A stretch of 64,000 bases of DNA, taken from Salisapilia sapeloensis (taxonomy: Eukaryota > Oomycota > Peronosporomycetes > Peronosporales > Salisapiliaceae). Of the stretch, positions 43,815-54,191 are shown one piece after another. The translations under genes and the position numbers were made by a program. Within the stretch, counting starts at the first letter, position 1, and every line of letters begins with the position of its first letter. Below the pieces are notes generated by a model. It made no database searches. It was given only the letters and a program-made list of their open reading frames with translations, and was not told where the DNA came from. The DNA lies in the NCBI GenBank assembly GCA_023334545.1, contig JAADVB010000046.1, positions 1-64,000 of the forward strand, written 5' to 3'.

Positions 43815-45980
43815 ATGCCTGACACAAAACACCATACAACAGAAATGAGTATGGAGGAGGATCTCCGAGGGCTCAAGGAGCTGTACGCAGACTACCATTT
43901 CAGCGACGTCTTGTTCGTATTTCCGTATGATGCAGCTGGGTTGGGCAGTGCGAACGATACCAGAAAGTCAAGTTACGACGAGTCAGACGACGAAGAAGAG
44001 CTCTTCCAAGACCCGATGGAAGCACGACTTGTGCCAGCCCATCGTCTTGTTTTATCACTAAGAAGCGGAGCTTTCAAGGATGCATTGTGGGGAGCATCCA
44101 ACAGTCAGATGCCGTCCAACCTTCGCTTTCCCATTAAAATCCACATCCAAGATACGTCCTATCACGTATTCACGACACTCCTTCGCTTCTTATACACGGA
44201 TGAGGCGCCTGATGCCAAGTCACAGTATCCACTACCTTTCTGGAAAGACCTGTTAAGAGCTTCTGTCGTGTATATGGTTCCATCATTAGCTCAGACGTGT
44301 GTCAGTCGGACGTTGGCTCTTATGAAAGACAAAGCAGCGGATTCGACGTACTTGGCAGACCTACTGGAGCTGCTCATATTCTCAGACGAGATTGTAACGG
44401 TAGCTAGTAAGAAAAACGTATGTGAGAATGGCCCAAAGCAGTGTACAGATAAACTACGAGGGTTGGAAGAATCTATCCAAGCCGTCCAGAGGCTACAGCA
44501 AGAGTGTATGGACCAACTAAAGACTGCTCCAGACGATGAGCTGCGTCTATTGCTATCTACAGATATTGGTAAACGATGTTCAACATCTCGATTGACTTCT
44601 ATCCTACGCATGCGATCCGACTCGCCTCTTGTCGTTGCGATTCGATACCAGCTATCTCGAGCTGTGAATGAACTTGTAAAGGAAGGCACAGGTATAGGTA
44701 AAGAGGAGCCTTTGAGAGCTGCTTTAGAGACAGGAAACGATACCATCACACGTCGTCTTCTAGTGGATGTAGATGCTCCCTACTACCTTCTCACGGACAA
44801 AGTTCCTCTTTTCTTGTTGCCATGCTTTAATGGAGACGAGACGCAGTGCTCCATCCTGCTCGATCATGACCCTTCGTATGTAAATTTGATTTCCACCGTC
44901 GATGACGTGGACAAGGATATCCAGAACATGTATGGACGGCAGCAGACACCACTCCACATTGCGAGTAAGCAAGGTCATGCCTCCATCGTACGTCTCTTGC
45001 TGTCGAAAGAAGCTGTGCCGAACCTTCAGGACAGTGAAGGAAACACACCTCTGCACTACGCAAGCAATCAAGACACAGCAGAAGCGCTGTTGACAGCGTC
45101 GGCACAGATAAACCCGAACATTCCGAACAAGAGAGGACAGACGCCTCTGCATGTGACTTCCGCAGACGGACATGAAGATGTCGTTAAGCTCTTGCTGGCA
45201 CATGGAGGTGACCTCGAGATTGTAGACGACCAAGGACAAACAGCTTTCCACCTTGCGTCTGCTAGTGGATACAAACAAGTGGCGCTAGCATTGATGGAAT
45301 CCATCCAGAACGAAGGCGATACGGAAGGCGAGAGTCAGATGGACGTGAACCAGGAAGACTACAAGTCGAACACAGCCTTGCACTTGGCAGCCACAGCTCC
45401 GAGCGACCGGTGTGAGAGTATGGTACGACTGCTACTGGACAGAGGAGCCGATGCGTCGAAAGCCAATTGGTTCGGCTACACACCTCTTCACCTCTTCTGT
45501 GCGCATCAGACGGAGCCGCCTTCCCTCATCGATGCTTTTGTCGATCACGGTGCAAACATACATGCACAGAGTTTAGACGGGAGTACGGCACTGCATCTAG
45601 CTGTTGGCAGCGGAAGTGAACGGCTGGCTGTATCTCTAGCTGCCTCCGGTGCCTTTGTCCATCTACAGGACGCAGCTGGACGAAGTGTCGTGGAACTGGC
45701 GGAGACGACCCACCAGGGCGCTTTGACCGTACCTGTCCTTCGGAATCTATCCAAGGAGCCAGGTCCACGCTCCGGTCCCGACGCCCAGCCAGCAGAGTGT
45801 GAGTCGTGTCGATCACCCTTCCGACTAGCCATGCGTCGACACCAGTGTGGTCACTGCGGTCGACTCATTTGCTACAACTGTTGCTCTCGTAGCATTTCGA
45901 TTCCCAAGTTCAAGCAGATGAAGCCGATGCGAGTGTGTGATACCTGCTTTGACGTCCTGTCCTTCCGTCGACTACTCTAA
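43815..45980 (+). CDS. BTB-ankyrin-FYVE protein (Rabankyrin-5-like)
   Basis: Single exon, 721 residues from the first in-frame ATG; the next ATGs at codons ~13-15 are alternatives. A BTB/POZ domain starts at YHFSDVLFVFPYDAA and resumes at PAHRLVLSLRSGAFKDALW after an acidic insert of about 30 residues. A helical region leads to ankyrin repeats (QTPLHIASKQGHASIVRLLL, NTPLHYAS, QTPLHVTSADGHEDVVKLLL and others, about seven). The C terminus is a FYVE zinc finger: CESCRSPF, then RRHQCGHCGRLICYNCCS with CDTCF at the end. The R(R)HHCRxCG signature reads RRHQCGHCG, so phosphatidylinositol 3-phosphate binding is plausible. The same domain order is found in Rabankyrin-5/ANKFY1, which acts on early endosomes and macropinosomes. 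It ends 74 bp from CSN4. Confidence 0.85.
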   Translation: MPDTKHHTTEMSMEEDLRGLKELYADYHFSDVLFVFPYDAAGLGSANDTRKSSYDESDDEEELFQDPMEARLVPAHRLVLSLRSGAFKDALWGASNSQMPSNLRFPIKIHIQDTSYHVFTTLLRFLYTDEAPDAKSQYPLPFWKDLLRASVVYMVPSLAQTCVSRTLALMKDKAADSTYLADLLELLIFSDEIVTVASKKNVCENGPKQCTDKLRGLEESIQAVQRLQQECMDQLKTAPDDELRLLLSTDIGKRCSTSRLTSILRMRSDSPLVVAIRYQLSRAVNELVKEGTGIGKEEPLRAALETGNDTITRRLLVDVDAPYYLLTDKVPLFLLPCFNGDETQCSILLDHDPSYVNLISTVDDVDKDIQNMYGRQQTPLHIASKQGHASIVRLLLSKEAVPNLQDSEGNTPLHYASNQDTAEALLTASAQINPNIPNKRGQTPLHVTSADGHEDVVKLLLAHGGDLEIVDDQGQTAFHLASASGYKQVALALMESIQNEGDTEGESQMDVNQEDYKSNTALHLAATAPSDRCESMVRLLLDRGADASKANWFGYTPLHLFCAHQTEPPSLIDAFVDHGANIHAQSLDGSTALHLAVGSGSERLAVSLAASGAFVHLQDAAGRSVVELAETTHQGALTVPVLRNLSKEPGPRSGPDAQPAECESCRSPFRLAMRRHQCGHCGRLICYNCCSRSISIPKFKQMKPMRVCDTCFDVLSFRRLL

Positions 45981-46054
45981 GCCTTCTACATCCTATTTAT
46001 CTCAAGTTCGTCTTGTGCAAGTGGAATAAGCAACGAGTGTCTTTTTTGTTGGAT

Positions 46055-47500
46055 TTAAGCGTTTGATGTAGATGTCAGGAGATGTGGATAGAGCTGCGTC
46101 ACTTTCTCCGCACATTGATTCACGTTGTAGCAAATGTCAGCGATGCGCGCGTCAAATGACGGAAGCACTTGCTCCTCTATGTCTTCGAACTCGAGCATCC
46201 CGTCCACTTGGTCAATACTGCCTTTCAGTCGCTGTTCATACAGCATGGTGGCAGCCACTCTTTCCGCTCGATCCTTGTCAATGTCCAGTAGCTTTCCCAG
46301 CTCTTCCAACGAGATGCTACTGTACACTCGGCTCGCCGCCAAGAGATTGTGCTCCAAGAAGGCATTCGTGAGGACGGAGAAGCCACTTGCGAGGACAGCT
46401 TGTTGGTGTGGCAAAAGGCTCTTTTCAAACGCTTCCAGCTCTGTCCAGCGTAGGATTCGTTCCATGTAGATCTTCTCGAGGATGGACGCGAACTCGTTAC
46501 TCTTCATACGCTCGTCCTTGTACAGCGTTCCGAGCAGTCGCGAACGCTGCGGACCAGCCGACGCTAGAATGGCACTCGTCACAGCCTTATTCAGTAGTTC
46601 CATCAGATCATCCGGGTCCACTTCCTCTGGTTTGGATTGGGACAACTCATAGTAGCGAAGAGCTGCGTCGAGAAACTTGCGCTTGGCGTCCAGGATACGA
46701 GCGTAGGAGACTTGGTAACGCAGTTTGAGGGACCAGTCATCTACGTTGTGAACGTAGCGAGAGGCTCGATTGATGTAGTTCTCAGCGTCAACAGCCTCGT
46801 CTTCTTGCAGGTAGAGCTCTGCGATCTTGACATACTTTTCGGCCTTTTGCATATCGGAGTATTGACGAGAAGAGTTCTCGAGGTTGATGGCGGCCAAAGC
46901 TTTTGCGGCTTCAATGTACGATTCTTCTTCAACGTACACGTCAGCTAAGGCTTCACGGAGTAGCACGTCTGCTTCTTCGAACGAGACGACCCGAGGACGT
47001 ACGCGGTCAACGAAGAAGGTGAGGAGCTCCTGCTTCCAGGGAGTGGTCTCCGGGTCTAGTTTCGAGACAGAGGTTGCCAAGTGAACAATTACCTAGCAGC
47101 AGGGATTAGTTAGTGCTCTAGAAGGCAATTTACAGGGTGCGTACTGGACGGGAGACGGCCATAGGAACGTTTTCGTCGACCACTATAGGAATAAAGTTAA
47201 TTTATACGAATGAACTTGTAGATAATGTTGCATACAGTGGGTAATGATCGTTTGCAAAGCTGCTAATTCGCTGAGAGATTGGTCGATTAGAGCCTACAAA
47301 GCAAGATGAGGTAGGATGATTGGACTTGTCTGTCAATAAAGGTACCTTGTATCCGTTCGTACGCTCCCGCTGATCTGAGATAGAGGCGACCTAGCATTTG
47401 CATATTTTAAGCAGATGAGATATAATTATTTCGTTGTAATTGTAGGAGGCTGGGATGGTCAGGTAGGTCGCACCTGTGCTACTTGCGTATCCATCGTCAT
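46055..47500 (-). CDS. CSN4: COP9 signalosome subunit 4 (PCI-domain protein)
   Basis: Five exons, 47474-47500, 47346-47390, 47236-47293, 47145-47182 and 46055-47092, with introns of 52-83 nt, give 401 residues; human CSN4 has 406. The reconstructed N terminus (MTMDTQVAQV...) continues into DENVPMAVSRP and RVRPRVVSFEEAD, which align with the human protein. Helical repeats follow with EAYIN-like DAENYINRAS and ILASAGPQRSRLLGTLYKDER, both highly conserved in CSN4. The C-terminal PCI/winged-helix region has EHNLLAASRVYSSISLEELG. It is part of the cullin deneddylase, like CSN6 in this window. It lies tail-to-tail with the BTB-ankyrin-FYVE gene. Confidence 0.92.
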
Positions 47501-48120
47501 GGTCTTTTACTCTTGATCACTCTCGTGCATAAAGCTTGTGTGCATGTTCTTAACAACTCTTTTCAGTTAACTCCTTTATGTCCTGATATCAACTTCAACC
47601 GCTTTCTTGCTACATAAGTTGACATCTAAAATGATAAAGTCAAGTTTTGCCTCTCGAATGCTTCAAAGAGCGCGTAAAGTTCGTATCGGATCAATCAAAG
47701 GAGAAGCAAAGGGCCCATCAAACGTATCCCTCTGCCAGTGTTATCCAGCACTGCACTGTGATAAAGTAATATAAATATTGCTTCCAGGATATGGTAACTT
47801 GGCTATCCAGCGAAATTGATTGGTATTTGAGCACAATTGAGTATGCGTTCAGCATAGCATTGTCACCGTCGTAAATTAATGGGGTCTCTTGATAGTTTTA
47901 TTTGCTGTCCAAGCACTCGTGACTTTAAATACAATTCTTAGTCAAGTATACAAGATCGGGCTCGTAATTCAAATCTAGAGAAAGATCTTGCACTATTATC
48001 TTTGTCGTTATGACTTAGCATTATTGCAAGCGAAACCAAAGTTGATATTAAATACAATGTTAGTATGGAATAATTAAGATAACTCAATTGAAATTGTAAA
48101 TGGGATGCATTTGAGAAAAC
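47501..48120. other. AT-rich intergenic stretch, no gene recognised
   Basis: 620 bp between CSN4 and the trypsin-like gene, both on the minus strand. No conserved frame. It probably contains the CSN4 promoter. Confidence 0.4.
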
Positions 48121-49149
48121 TTATTTTTCTTTCTGCTCTTTGTTCGTGGGCGACTCCACTTTCCTCTTGCGAGACTTAGTTATTCCCGGTATTTGGATGC
48201 GTGTGTTTTCCAAAATGAACTTCAGTATCTTTGAAGCACGGAGGTTAATAGCTGGCATTTCGGCTCCAGGAACAGCACTACCAATGATGTACATGGCGGC
48301 AACTTTCCCGTCAACTATTAGGGGTGCACCAGCATCTCCGGTGGTGCCTTGGCTACTCACTTCCTTCGTGCAAATACTATCGTCGCCTATGAAATGCACT
48401 TCAGATTTGGTTGAGTGATCACTATCCGATGAGGCAAGTATGTGAGTTAAAAAGTTGCCATCCCATGCATCCTTACATTCGTCAATGTTGGATACGACCA
48501 CTTCTCCGGTACGTAAATAGTCTCTTTCGCCAGTAGCTGAATACTGGCCATAGCCATAAATGGTTGCTGTCTTGCCTTCAGTTAGCCTATCGTCGCTTTC
48601 AGAGATTATAAACGGGACAAAGCTGTTGGAGTCTGGGTCGCTCCATACATTTACAATAGCAAAGTCCTTATCAACATCTCCGTACACATCGTAGGTTTTA
48701 TCAAACGCAACGTTTCGAGCCTTAAGAGCTACTTTGTCCGTAGGCTGCTCTTTATAGTGAAGCACGTGGTGTCGCACAGCGATATCCTTCGATTTCTCAT
48801 ACGGCGGCTTTTTCCCCTCATGATCTAAAACGCAGTGGGCTGCTGTCACCAGATTCCTGTTGTTAATGAAAAACCCCGAGCAATAGCTATATTCTCCATT
48901 CGAACGCTGCGTACGAATTGATACCATATATGGAGCATCATCGATCGAGTAAACCCGTTCTCCATGATACACGCGATTTTCACTCATTGTGGTGGTATTT
49001 CTTGCTGCACCGCCAACGACAGAAGCCTCTATTATGCTATCGATCATGGTCCGGTTGTTGCTCTTCTCGAAGAAAGAGACAGCAGATAGCATGTCAACCA
49101 GCACAAGTAGTGTTACAAGGACCAAAGCTCTTCTGTTGAGAGACTGCAT
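48121..49149 (-). CDS. Secreted trypsin-like serine protease homologue, catalytic Ser replaced
   Basis: Single exon, 342 residues, with a signal peptide (MQSLNRRALVLVTLLVLVDMLSAVS). The S1 chymotrypsin fold is clear: an activation-like VYHGERVYSIDDAPYMVSI start, the His motif LVTAAHC and the Asp motif VDKDFAIV. The Ser motif GDSGGP reads GDAGAP, so the nucleophile is Ala and the protein should not cut peptides. The oxyanion-hole Gly after it is also changed. This pattern is known from glucanase inhibitor proteins of Phytophthora, which bind plant endoglucanases; that role here is inference. The C terminus has a lysine-rich tail of ~20 residues beyond the S1 domain. At least six cysteines can form disulfides. 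Confidence 0.82.
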   Translation of the reverse strand: MQSLNRRALVLVTLLVLVDMLSAVSFFEKSNNRTMIDSIIEASVVGGAARNTTTMSENRVYHGERVYSIDDAPYMVSIRTQRSNGEYSYCSGFFINNRNLVTAAHCVLDHEGKKPPYEKSKDIAVRHHVLHYKEQPTDKVALKARNVAFDKTYDVYGDVDKDFAIVNVWSDPDSNSFVPFIISESDDRLTEGKTATIYGYGQYSATGERDYLRTGEVVVSNIDECKDAWDGNFLTHILASSDSDHSTKSEVHFIGDDSICTKEVSSQGTTGDAGAPLIVDGKVAAMYIIGSAVPGAEMPAINLRASKILKFILENTRIQIPGITKSRKRKVESPTNKEQKEK

Positions 49150-49976
49150 GGCAAACCTTCGAAATCCAGGGTGTCTTTGCAGGTGCTAAATCTAAAATCA
49201 AGCCATTGCAGTGCTGGCAATTTACTACCAGCATCATCGGTCCATCAAAAGCAATCCACGAATGCTCTAATCTACAAGGTACATATTCTGTCCGCTTCGG
49301 AAACAATGTTCTATGCTTGTATTGAGAACAAATATAAAAGATCTGCTTGCGCTTAGCGCAAGCAGATGATTGCCGATGGTATCTATAGTATAAAGTGAGC
49401 ATACGAGGTAACGAAGTGAATAGGATTCGTATCTGCAATCGAAGATTCCGAAAATAGTTTTTATCAATTCTTTGGACTTACTCTAAACTGACAGTGTGTC
49501 CCGCATAATACTCCAGTATGTTAACATTGAGTACGTCATTCCTAATTTGTAGGTCAGTCCTTAATTTGTGGCTCTGACTTGATATGGAGATTTCCAATCC
49601 TGTTCCAAGTGGCAGTTTTTAGTCAACTGAGCCAAACATCGGTAAATCCACAAGTTCGTAGAGGTCTTGCGTGGTGTCTAATTTGAATTCGTCAAGTATT
49701 CTGCATTCCATAAGGTTAGTACACCAGCTATATAATCGATTGAAGATGTACGGCAGAAACGCAGCGATCAAGAACGAGAAGAAGCTTCGTGTAGCTTAGG
49801 AATGAAAAGTAAACCAAAAACTAAAAGTTTATAACAAGCATTTCTACATATTTTTGAACGATTGCCCTTGTCATAGCAAGCGCTATCACATTTCCAATAT
49901 ATTTTACTCATAACATTTCCTACTTGTATCGTTTACAAACCAAGAAGCGGATTTATAAAACACATAGAGTGTTTAT
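49150..49976. other. Intergenic stretch, no gene recognised
   Basis: 827 bp between the trypsin-like gene start and the FAM184-like gene stop. A near-palindrome around 49346-49367 (TTGCGCTT.AGCGCAA) could form a hairpin. No frame of interest. Confidence 0.4.
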
Positions 49977-52900
49977 CTACATATATTGCTGGTTATTTGT
50001 CCTTCTACTTAGTGGTGGGAGTCCATCATTTTGTTCTATCGCACCACCTGCACCCTCACTGCTCCGCCTGCGCAGTTCGGCATTACTCGTCTTGAGGTTT
50101 CGAGCGGAGCTTGGAGGCTTTGACTTTTTCTTATTTGCGTACAGAATCGGTTGCTGTCGTGATCGGAATACAACGTCATCCGGTGTACCTCTTCGTTCAA
50201 AATTTCCCACCATGCCATTCGGTCCCTTTGGTTGGAGCACTTGGAGCAAGCCTACGTTTGGTGATCGAGCAAAGGTTTTATTATACATCTCCTCTCGATT
50301 CATAACCTCCCTTTTCAAATACGCCATTTCGCCATTGATTCGCCTCATTGCCGCATCCTTTTCAGCTGCAAACTGCTGCAACTCCAAGATGCGCTTGACG
50401 TCCTCAGGTCGACTTTCACGCTCGGCGTATTTCACTTCCCATTGAGCAATCGTATCTTGAAGAGCTTGTATGCGTTCATCCGATAAGCATCTAGCTTCTT
50501 CAAATTGTTCATTGAGATTTGCCGTTTCTACCAAGTGTTCCTCAATGAGCTTGTCCATTTCTGTCTTTGCTTGAGATTTTAAATTGTCCATATTCTGCAA
50601 ATACTGTTGTTCCAATATCGCAATATCTTGCTGGCGTTCAGACTCCAGATCATGAAGCCGCTGTGTGAGCTCTTGACGAGTGGTCTCCAGTATCGAAGCT
50701 ATCTTTGCAACTTCGCTGCTGCTATTCTCTAACTTTCGCCTTGTGTCCTGTAACTCTTCCTCCGTTTCCATCAATTTGGCACTTTGACATGCATATTCAC
50801 GATCATAACGCTCTCGAGTCGTCTGAAGAAGGAATTCATGTTCTGTCTGCTTTCGAGACAACTCATTGAGATGCTCAAGCTCCAGTTGTGATTGAAGTGC
50901 TGAGATCGCGCTTGCTGATTCTTCATTATATTTCTTTTGAAGTCTGTCTATTTCTTCGCTATGTCTTTTACTCAGTTCAGCCATTTGTGTGGTTGCCTCT
51001 GTTTTCATCTTGTCCATCGACTCTTGGCTCTCCTGAACCAGTTGCTCACGTAGTTTACTTAACTCTTCTTTGTACTGGTCACTCTGAACTTTTAATTGCT
51101 TCTCGAACTGGTCTCGAATTGATTGTAGAGCCTCCTTGTATTGCGATTCTTTGCTTAAAGCACATTTAGCAGATCTTGTATTTATTTCAATGGCCAAAGC
51201 GATCAGTTCCTCTTGAACCATACCCCACTGATCGTTTTCTAGTCGATGCTGAATTTCAAGTTCGGTAACTTTGTGATCATGTCTAGATTGTACATTTGCT
51301 AGTTCCTTTTTAAATTGATCGGTCAACTGCGCTGTTACTTCTTCAACCTTCTGCACTTCTGCTGCACTATACTCGCCACGTACACGACTCAATGCACTTG
51401 CATGCTTTTCATGTATATCTTTACAAGTTTTTGCATGCTCTGCTTTTAACTTGTCTTGTTCAGCTTTCATATGCTTCATTTCACTTTCTTTAAATGAAAT
51501 GATACCTTGAAGCTCGTCTATCTTTTTAATACCTTCATCTTTAGCTTTCTTGCTTTTCTCCTTGATCCCATCCGCTTGTCGTTCTAAATCTTTAACACTT
51601 GATAGCAGTGTCGTTTTCTCCTTTTCAAGGATCTTCACCTGATATTCTAGAGAAGATGCTTTGGTTGTTAACGACTGACACTGCGCTTCCATTTCATTAG
51701 CTTTCTTTTCGCTTTGACAAATATCTTCTTTAAGTTTCTTTGCTTCCACGTCAAAGATGGACCGTGCATTCTGTAACTCTTGTTCATGTGCTTTTACCAG
51801 TGTCACTTTCTGATTTTCTAGTAGACCATTAGCATCTCGCCTAGCTTTCTCATTTACACTCTGAAGCTCCTGCTCCAACTTTCTGTTCAGTGACAGTATT
51901 TCATTAGCGTACTTATTCTCGATTTCTTGTAATTTGACGTTATGAGCATTTGTGAGTGTCACCATTTCCTTCTCAAGCTCTGCATTGCTATTCTGAAGAG
52001 CTGCATTTGCGAGATCACTTGCCTCCTTTAATTGTTTAAGCTCCAGCTGACTTTTTTGCAAAGACTTTAAAGTATCTTGATGTTTTTCATCCAGCCGTTT
52101 GAGATCACTAGTTAAAGACTGTATACGTTCTTCATGAGAACTTGCTACTAATTTGCTTTCTTTCTCTTGTACCTCCATCGACTCGAGTACATTTTGGAGC
52201 TCTGCTTCTTTGTCTTTTAGTCTTTGAGAGTACTCGACCAATCTGTTGGAAGACTCCTGTTCATGTTCAATACCCTTCTGCTTTATCGATTCTAGCTGTG
52301 TTTCTAGCTGCTTCACAGATTCCTCCAAGTCGTTAATAACCTTAGCTTTACTCTCGATTTCCTGTTGAGCTGTTTCAGCTTTGGAGGCTTCTTCATCCAA
52401 CGCATTCTTAAGCTTTTCTACCTGGTTGTGGCCATCTTTGAGTACATTTTCTTTCTCTTGTTGACTCGCTGAGATTTGTTTTTCTAGTTGTTGAATAGTT
52501 TTTTTCAGACTAGATTGTTCTTCCCTACTCAGTTCCCTCTCTTCCAGTAGTTTGCGCTCTTCTTTTTTTAATTGTTCAACAAATTCTTGCAGCTCTTGTA
52601 CTTGGGTTAGCAAGTTCTGCTTCGTAGAATTTAACGCATCACGTGCTTCCTGCTTTACAGCTTGCAACTCGTGCGCTTGAGATTCCTTATCGCGTAGCAT
52701 GGCAGCCTCATAGCCCTCTTTTGCATCCGCCAACTGTTTCTTCAAAGCATCTATACGAATAGAGCTCTCCGATGTTATTTCTTCGTTTTGAGTCGCGTGC
52801 TGCTGACGAAGTGAATTCATTTCTTCCGCATGTTGGCTCTTTAGATTATCGATAGCTTTTTCCAAGCTAGCATCGTGCTCGCTAGCAAGCTTACCGATAC

Positions 52901-53318
52901 ATTGTTCCAACTGATTTCTGTAAGAGGTTTCTAGTGCTCCTAATTGATTACTCATTTCATCCGCTTTTAGCCGAAATGCTTCTTCCATCATTTCTTGTCG
53001 AGTCCTCGCTTCATGCTGTAACTTGGCCATATCGGTCTCATGCTTCTCTTTATACTTTATCTCTTTCTTTTGCGCTGAAGAGGCTGCTTCCTTTTGCATT
53101 GCTAGTTCTTTCTGCAGACTTCGAAGTTCCCGTGTAGAATCCTCAACAACTTCCTGTAGGTTTTCACTATACACACGCTTCACATGTTCAATTTCCAGTT
53201 CTGCATCTTCATTTCGAGTGTTGAGTTGGTAAATGACTTTCGTCAGTTGCGCGACCTTCTTGCACATCTTCAAATGAAGTTCATTGTCAACACCATTACT
53301 TGCCACCGGGTCTTTCAT
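49977..53318 (-). CDS. FAM184-like long coiled-coil protein
   Basis: Single exon, 1113 residues, nearly all charged helix with heptad repeats (Glu, Lys, Gln, Leu). The N terminus contains LKMCKKVAQLTKVIYQLNTR, closely resembling the KxxKKIAQLTKVIYxLNTKN motif that opens the FAM184 family. A conserved end region (MRRINGEMAYLKREVMNREE) and a proline-rich, basic tail follow. FAM184 proteins are found in ciliated organisms, but their job is poorly known; a flagellar or basal-body link is inferred from phylogenetic distribution. No membrane segment. The gene is divergent from the discoidin-like gene with 101 bp between start codons. Confidence 0.75.
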   Translation of the reverse strand: MKDPVASNGVDNELHLKMCKKVAQLTKVIYQLNTRNEDAELEIEHVKRVYSENLQEVVEDSTRELRSLQKELAMQKEAASSAQKKEIKYKEKHETDMAKLQHEARTRQEMMEEAFRLKADEMSNQLGALETSYRNQLEQCIGKLASEHDASLEKAIDNLKSQHAEEMNSLRQQHATQNEEITSESSIRIDALKKQLADAKEGYEAAMLRDKESQAHELQAVKQEARDALNSTKQNLLTQVQELQEFVEQLKKEERKLLEERELSREEQSSLKKTIQQLEKQISASQQEKENVLKDGHNQVEKLKNALDEEASKAETAQQEIESKAKVINDLEESVKQLETQLESIKQKGIEHEQESSNRLVEYSQRLKDKEAELQNVLESMEVQEKESKLVASSHEERIQSLTSDLKRLDEKHQDTLKSLQKSQLELKQLKEASDLANAALQNSNAELEKEMVTLTNAHNVKLQEIENKYANEILSLNRKLEQELQSVNEKARRDANGLLENQKVTLVKAHEQELQNARSIFDVEAKKLKEDICQSEKKANEMEAQCQSLTTKASSLEYQVKILEKEKTTLLSSVKDLERQADGIKEKSKKAKDEGIKKIDELQGIISFKESEMKHMKAEQDKLKAEHAKTCKDIHEKHASALSRVRGEYSAAEVQKVEEVTAQLTDQFKKELANVQSRHDHKVTELEIQHRLENDQWGMVQEELIALAIEINTRSAKCALSKESQYKEALQSIRDQFEKQLKVQSDQYKEELSKLREQLVQESQESMDKMKTEATTQMAELSKRHSEEIDRLQKKYNEESASAISALQSQLELEHLNELSRKQTEHEFLLQTTRERYDREYACQSAKLMETEEELQDTRRKLENSSSEVAKIASILETTRQELTQRLHDLESERQQDIAILEQQYLQNMDNLKSQAKTEMDKLIEEHLVETANLNEQFEEARCLSDERIQALQDTIAQWEVKYAERESRPEDVKRILELQQFAAEKDAAMRRINGEMAYLKREVMNREEMYNKTFARSPNVGLLQVLQPKGPNGMVGNFERRGTPDDVVFRSRQQPILYANKKKSKPPSSARNLKTSNAELRRRSSEGAGGAIEQNDGLPPLSRRTNNQQYM

Positions 53319-53419
53319 CTTTTAAAGTACCTTGGATCGGCAAGTGATGCCGGAGGTTTCAAAATGGAGATATTTATAAATGGAAAAAAAGGTTGGAATA
53401 ACGCAATTCACTCGCAAAT

Positions 53420-54191
53420 ATGGCAACCAGTGTCTTCTTCTTGCTCCTAGCAACCGTATTAGCAAATGTAAAAGCGGAATCACTCGTTGGGTTTCCCGGT
53501 GTCGAGTTTAATGCTGCCATCAGTCAAATGGGTCACGCAAGTAGTTACTATGACTACTCGCCAAACATCCTCCTCGACACTGCTTTCACACCTAACAACG
53601 CGATCGATGGGTTAGTTCACGAAAGTAGCTGGTGGTCGTCTGGAGACAATGCCAGCGAGCAAGTGTATTGGCAGCTAAATATGACATCAATGGTACCATC
53701 AGTCTCGCGACTCGTTATTCGATGGCATGGATACCTCTCTCCAAGTCAATACCTTATTCGCATATCGTACGCCGGAGAGAACTTTAGAACTGTTGCAGCC
53801 ATCACAAGTATGCCAATCGAGTACGATCGCGTGGATGAAATCGTAGAGGAGTTCACGTCGATTGATCCCCGTTTTTTCTACCTTCGCATTGACATCAAAT
53901 TGCCAAACGTATGCGAGAGTCCATGGAGGTGCAGTGAAGATGTGACGACGTACAGCCAAGCGGAAAAATTTCCATATGACGACATTCAAGAAAACAAGAT
54001 TTACGGTATCCGAGAAGTAGAGCTTTGGACAAATGGCTACAAGAACGGTAATCTCACATTTGTTCATTTGTATGAAGCTGAGGATTTATTGGTAAATGCT
54101 ATGAATAGCTGCAAGCACTGTCACTACATCCTACATACTCTACGTCCTTGCAGTTGCAGTGGCTTGGTCTCACGTTGGGAAGATGACCTGA
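53420..54191 (+). CDS. Secreted discoidin/galactose-binding-like protein with C-terminal hydrophobic segment
   Basis: Two exons, 53420-54047 and 54109-54191, with a 61-nt GT/AG intron give 236 residues. The signal peptide is MATSVFFLLLATVLANVKA. The mature domain resembles F5/8-type C (discoidin) domains: an early AIDGLVHESSWWSSG, then VYWQLNMTSMV, LVIRWHGYLSPSQYLIRISY and a closing YGIREVELWTNG, the usual jelly-roll start and end. The spliced exon 2 encodes a hydrophobic stretch (YILYVLAVAVAW) near the C terminus, suggesting a membrane or GPI-type anchor. Without splicing the frame runs on to 54235 with an unremarkable tail, so the anchored form is preferred. Ligand unknown; it probably binds sugar or lipid at the surface. 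Confidence 0.55.
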
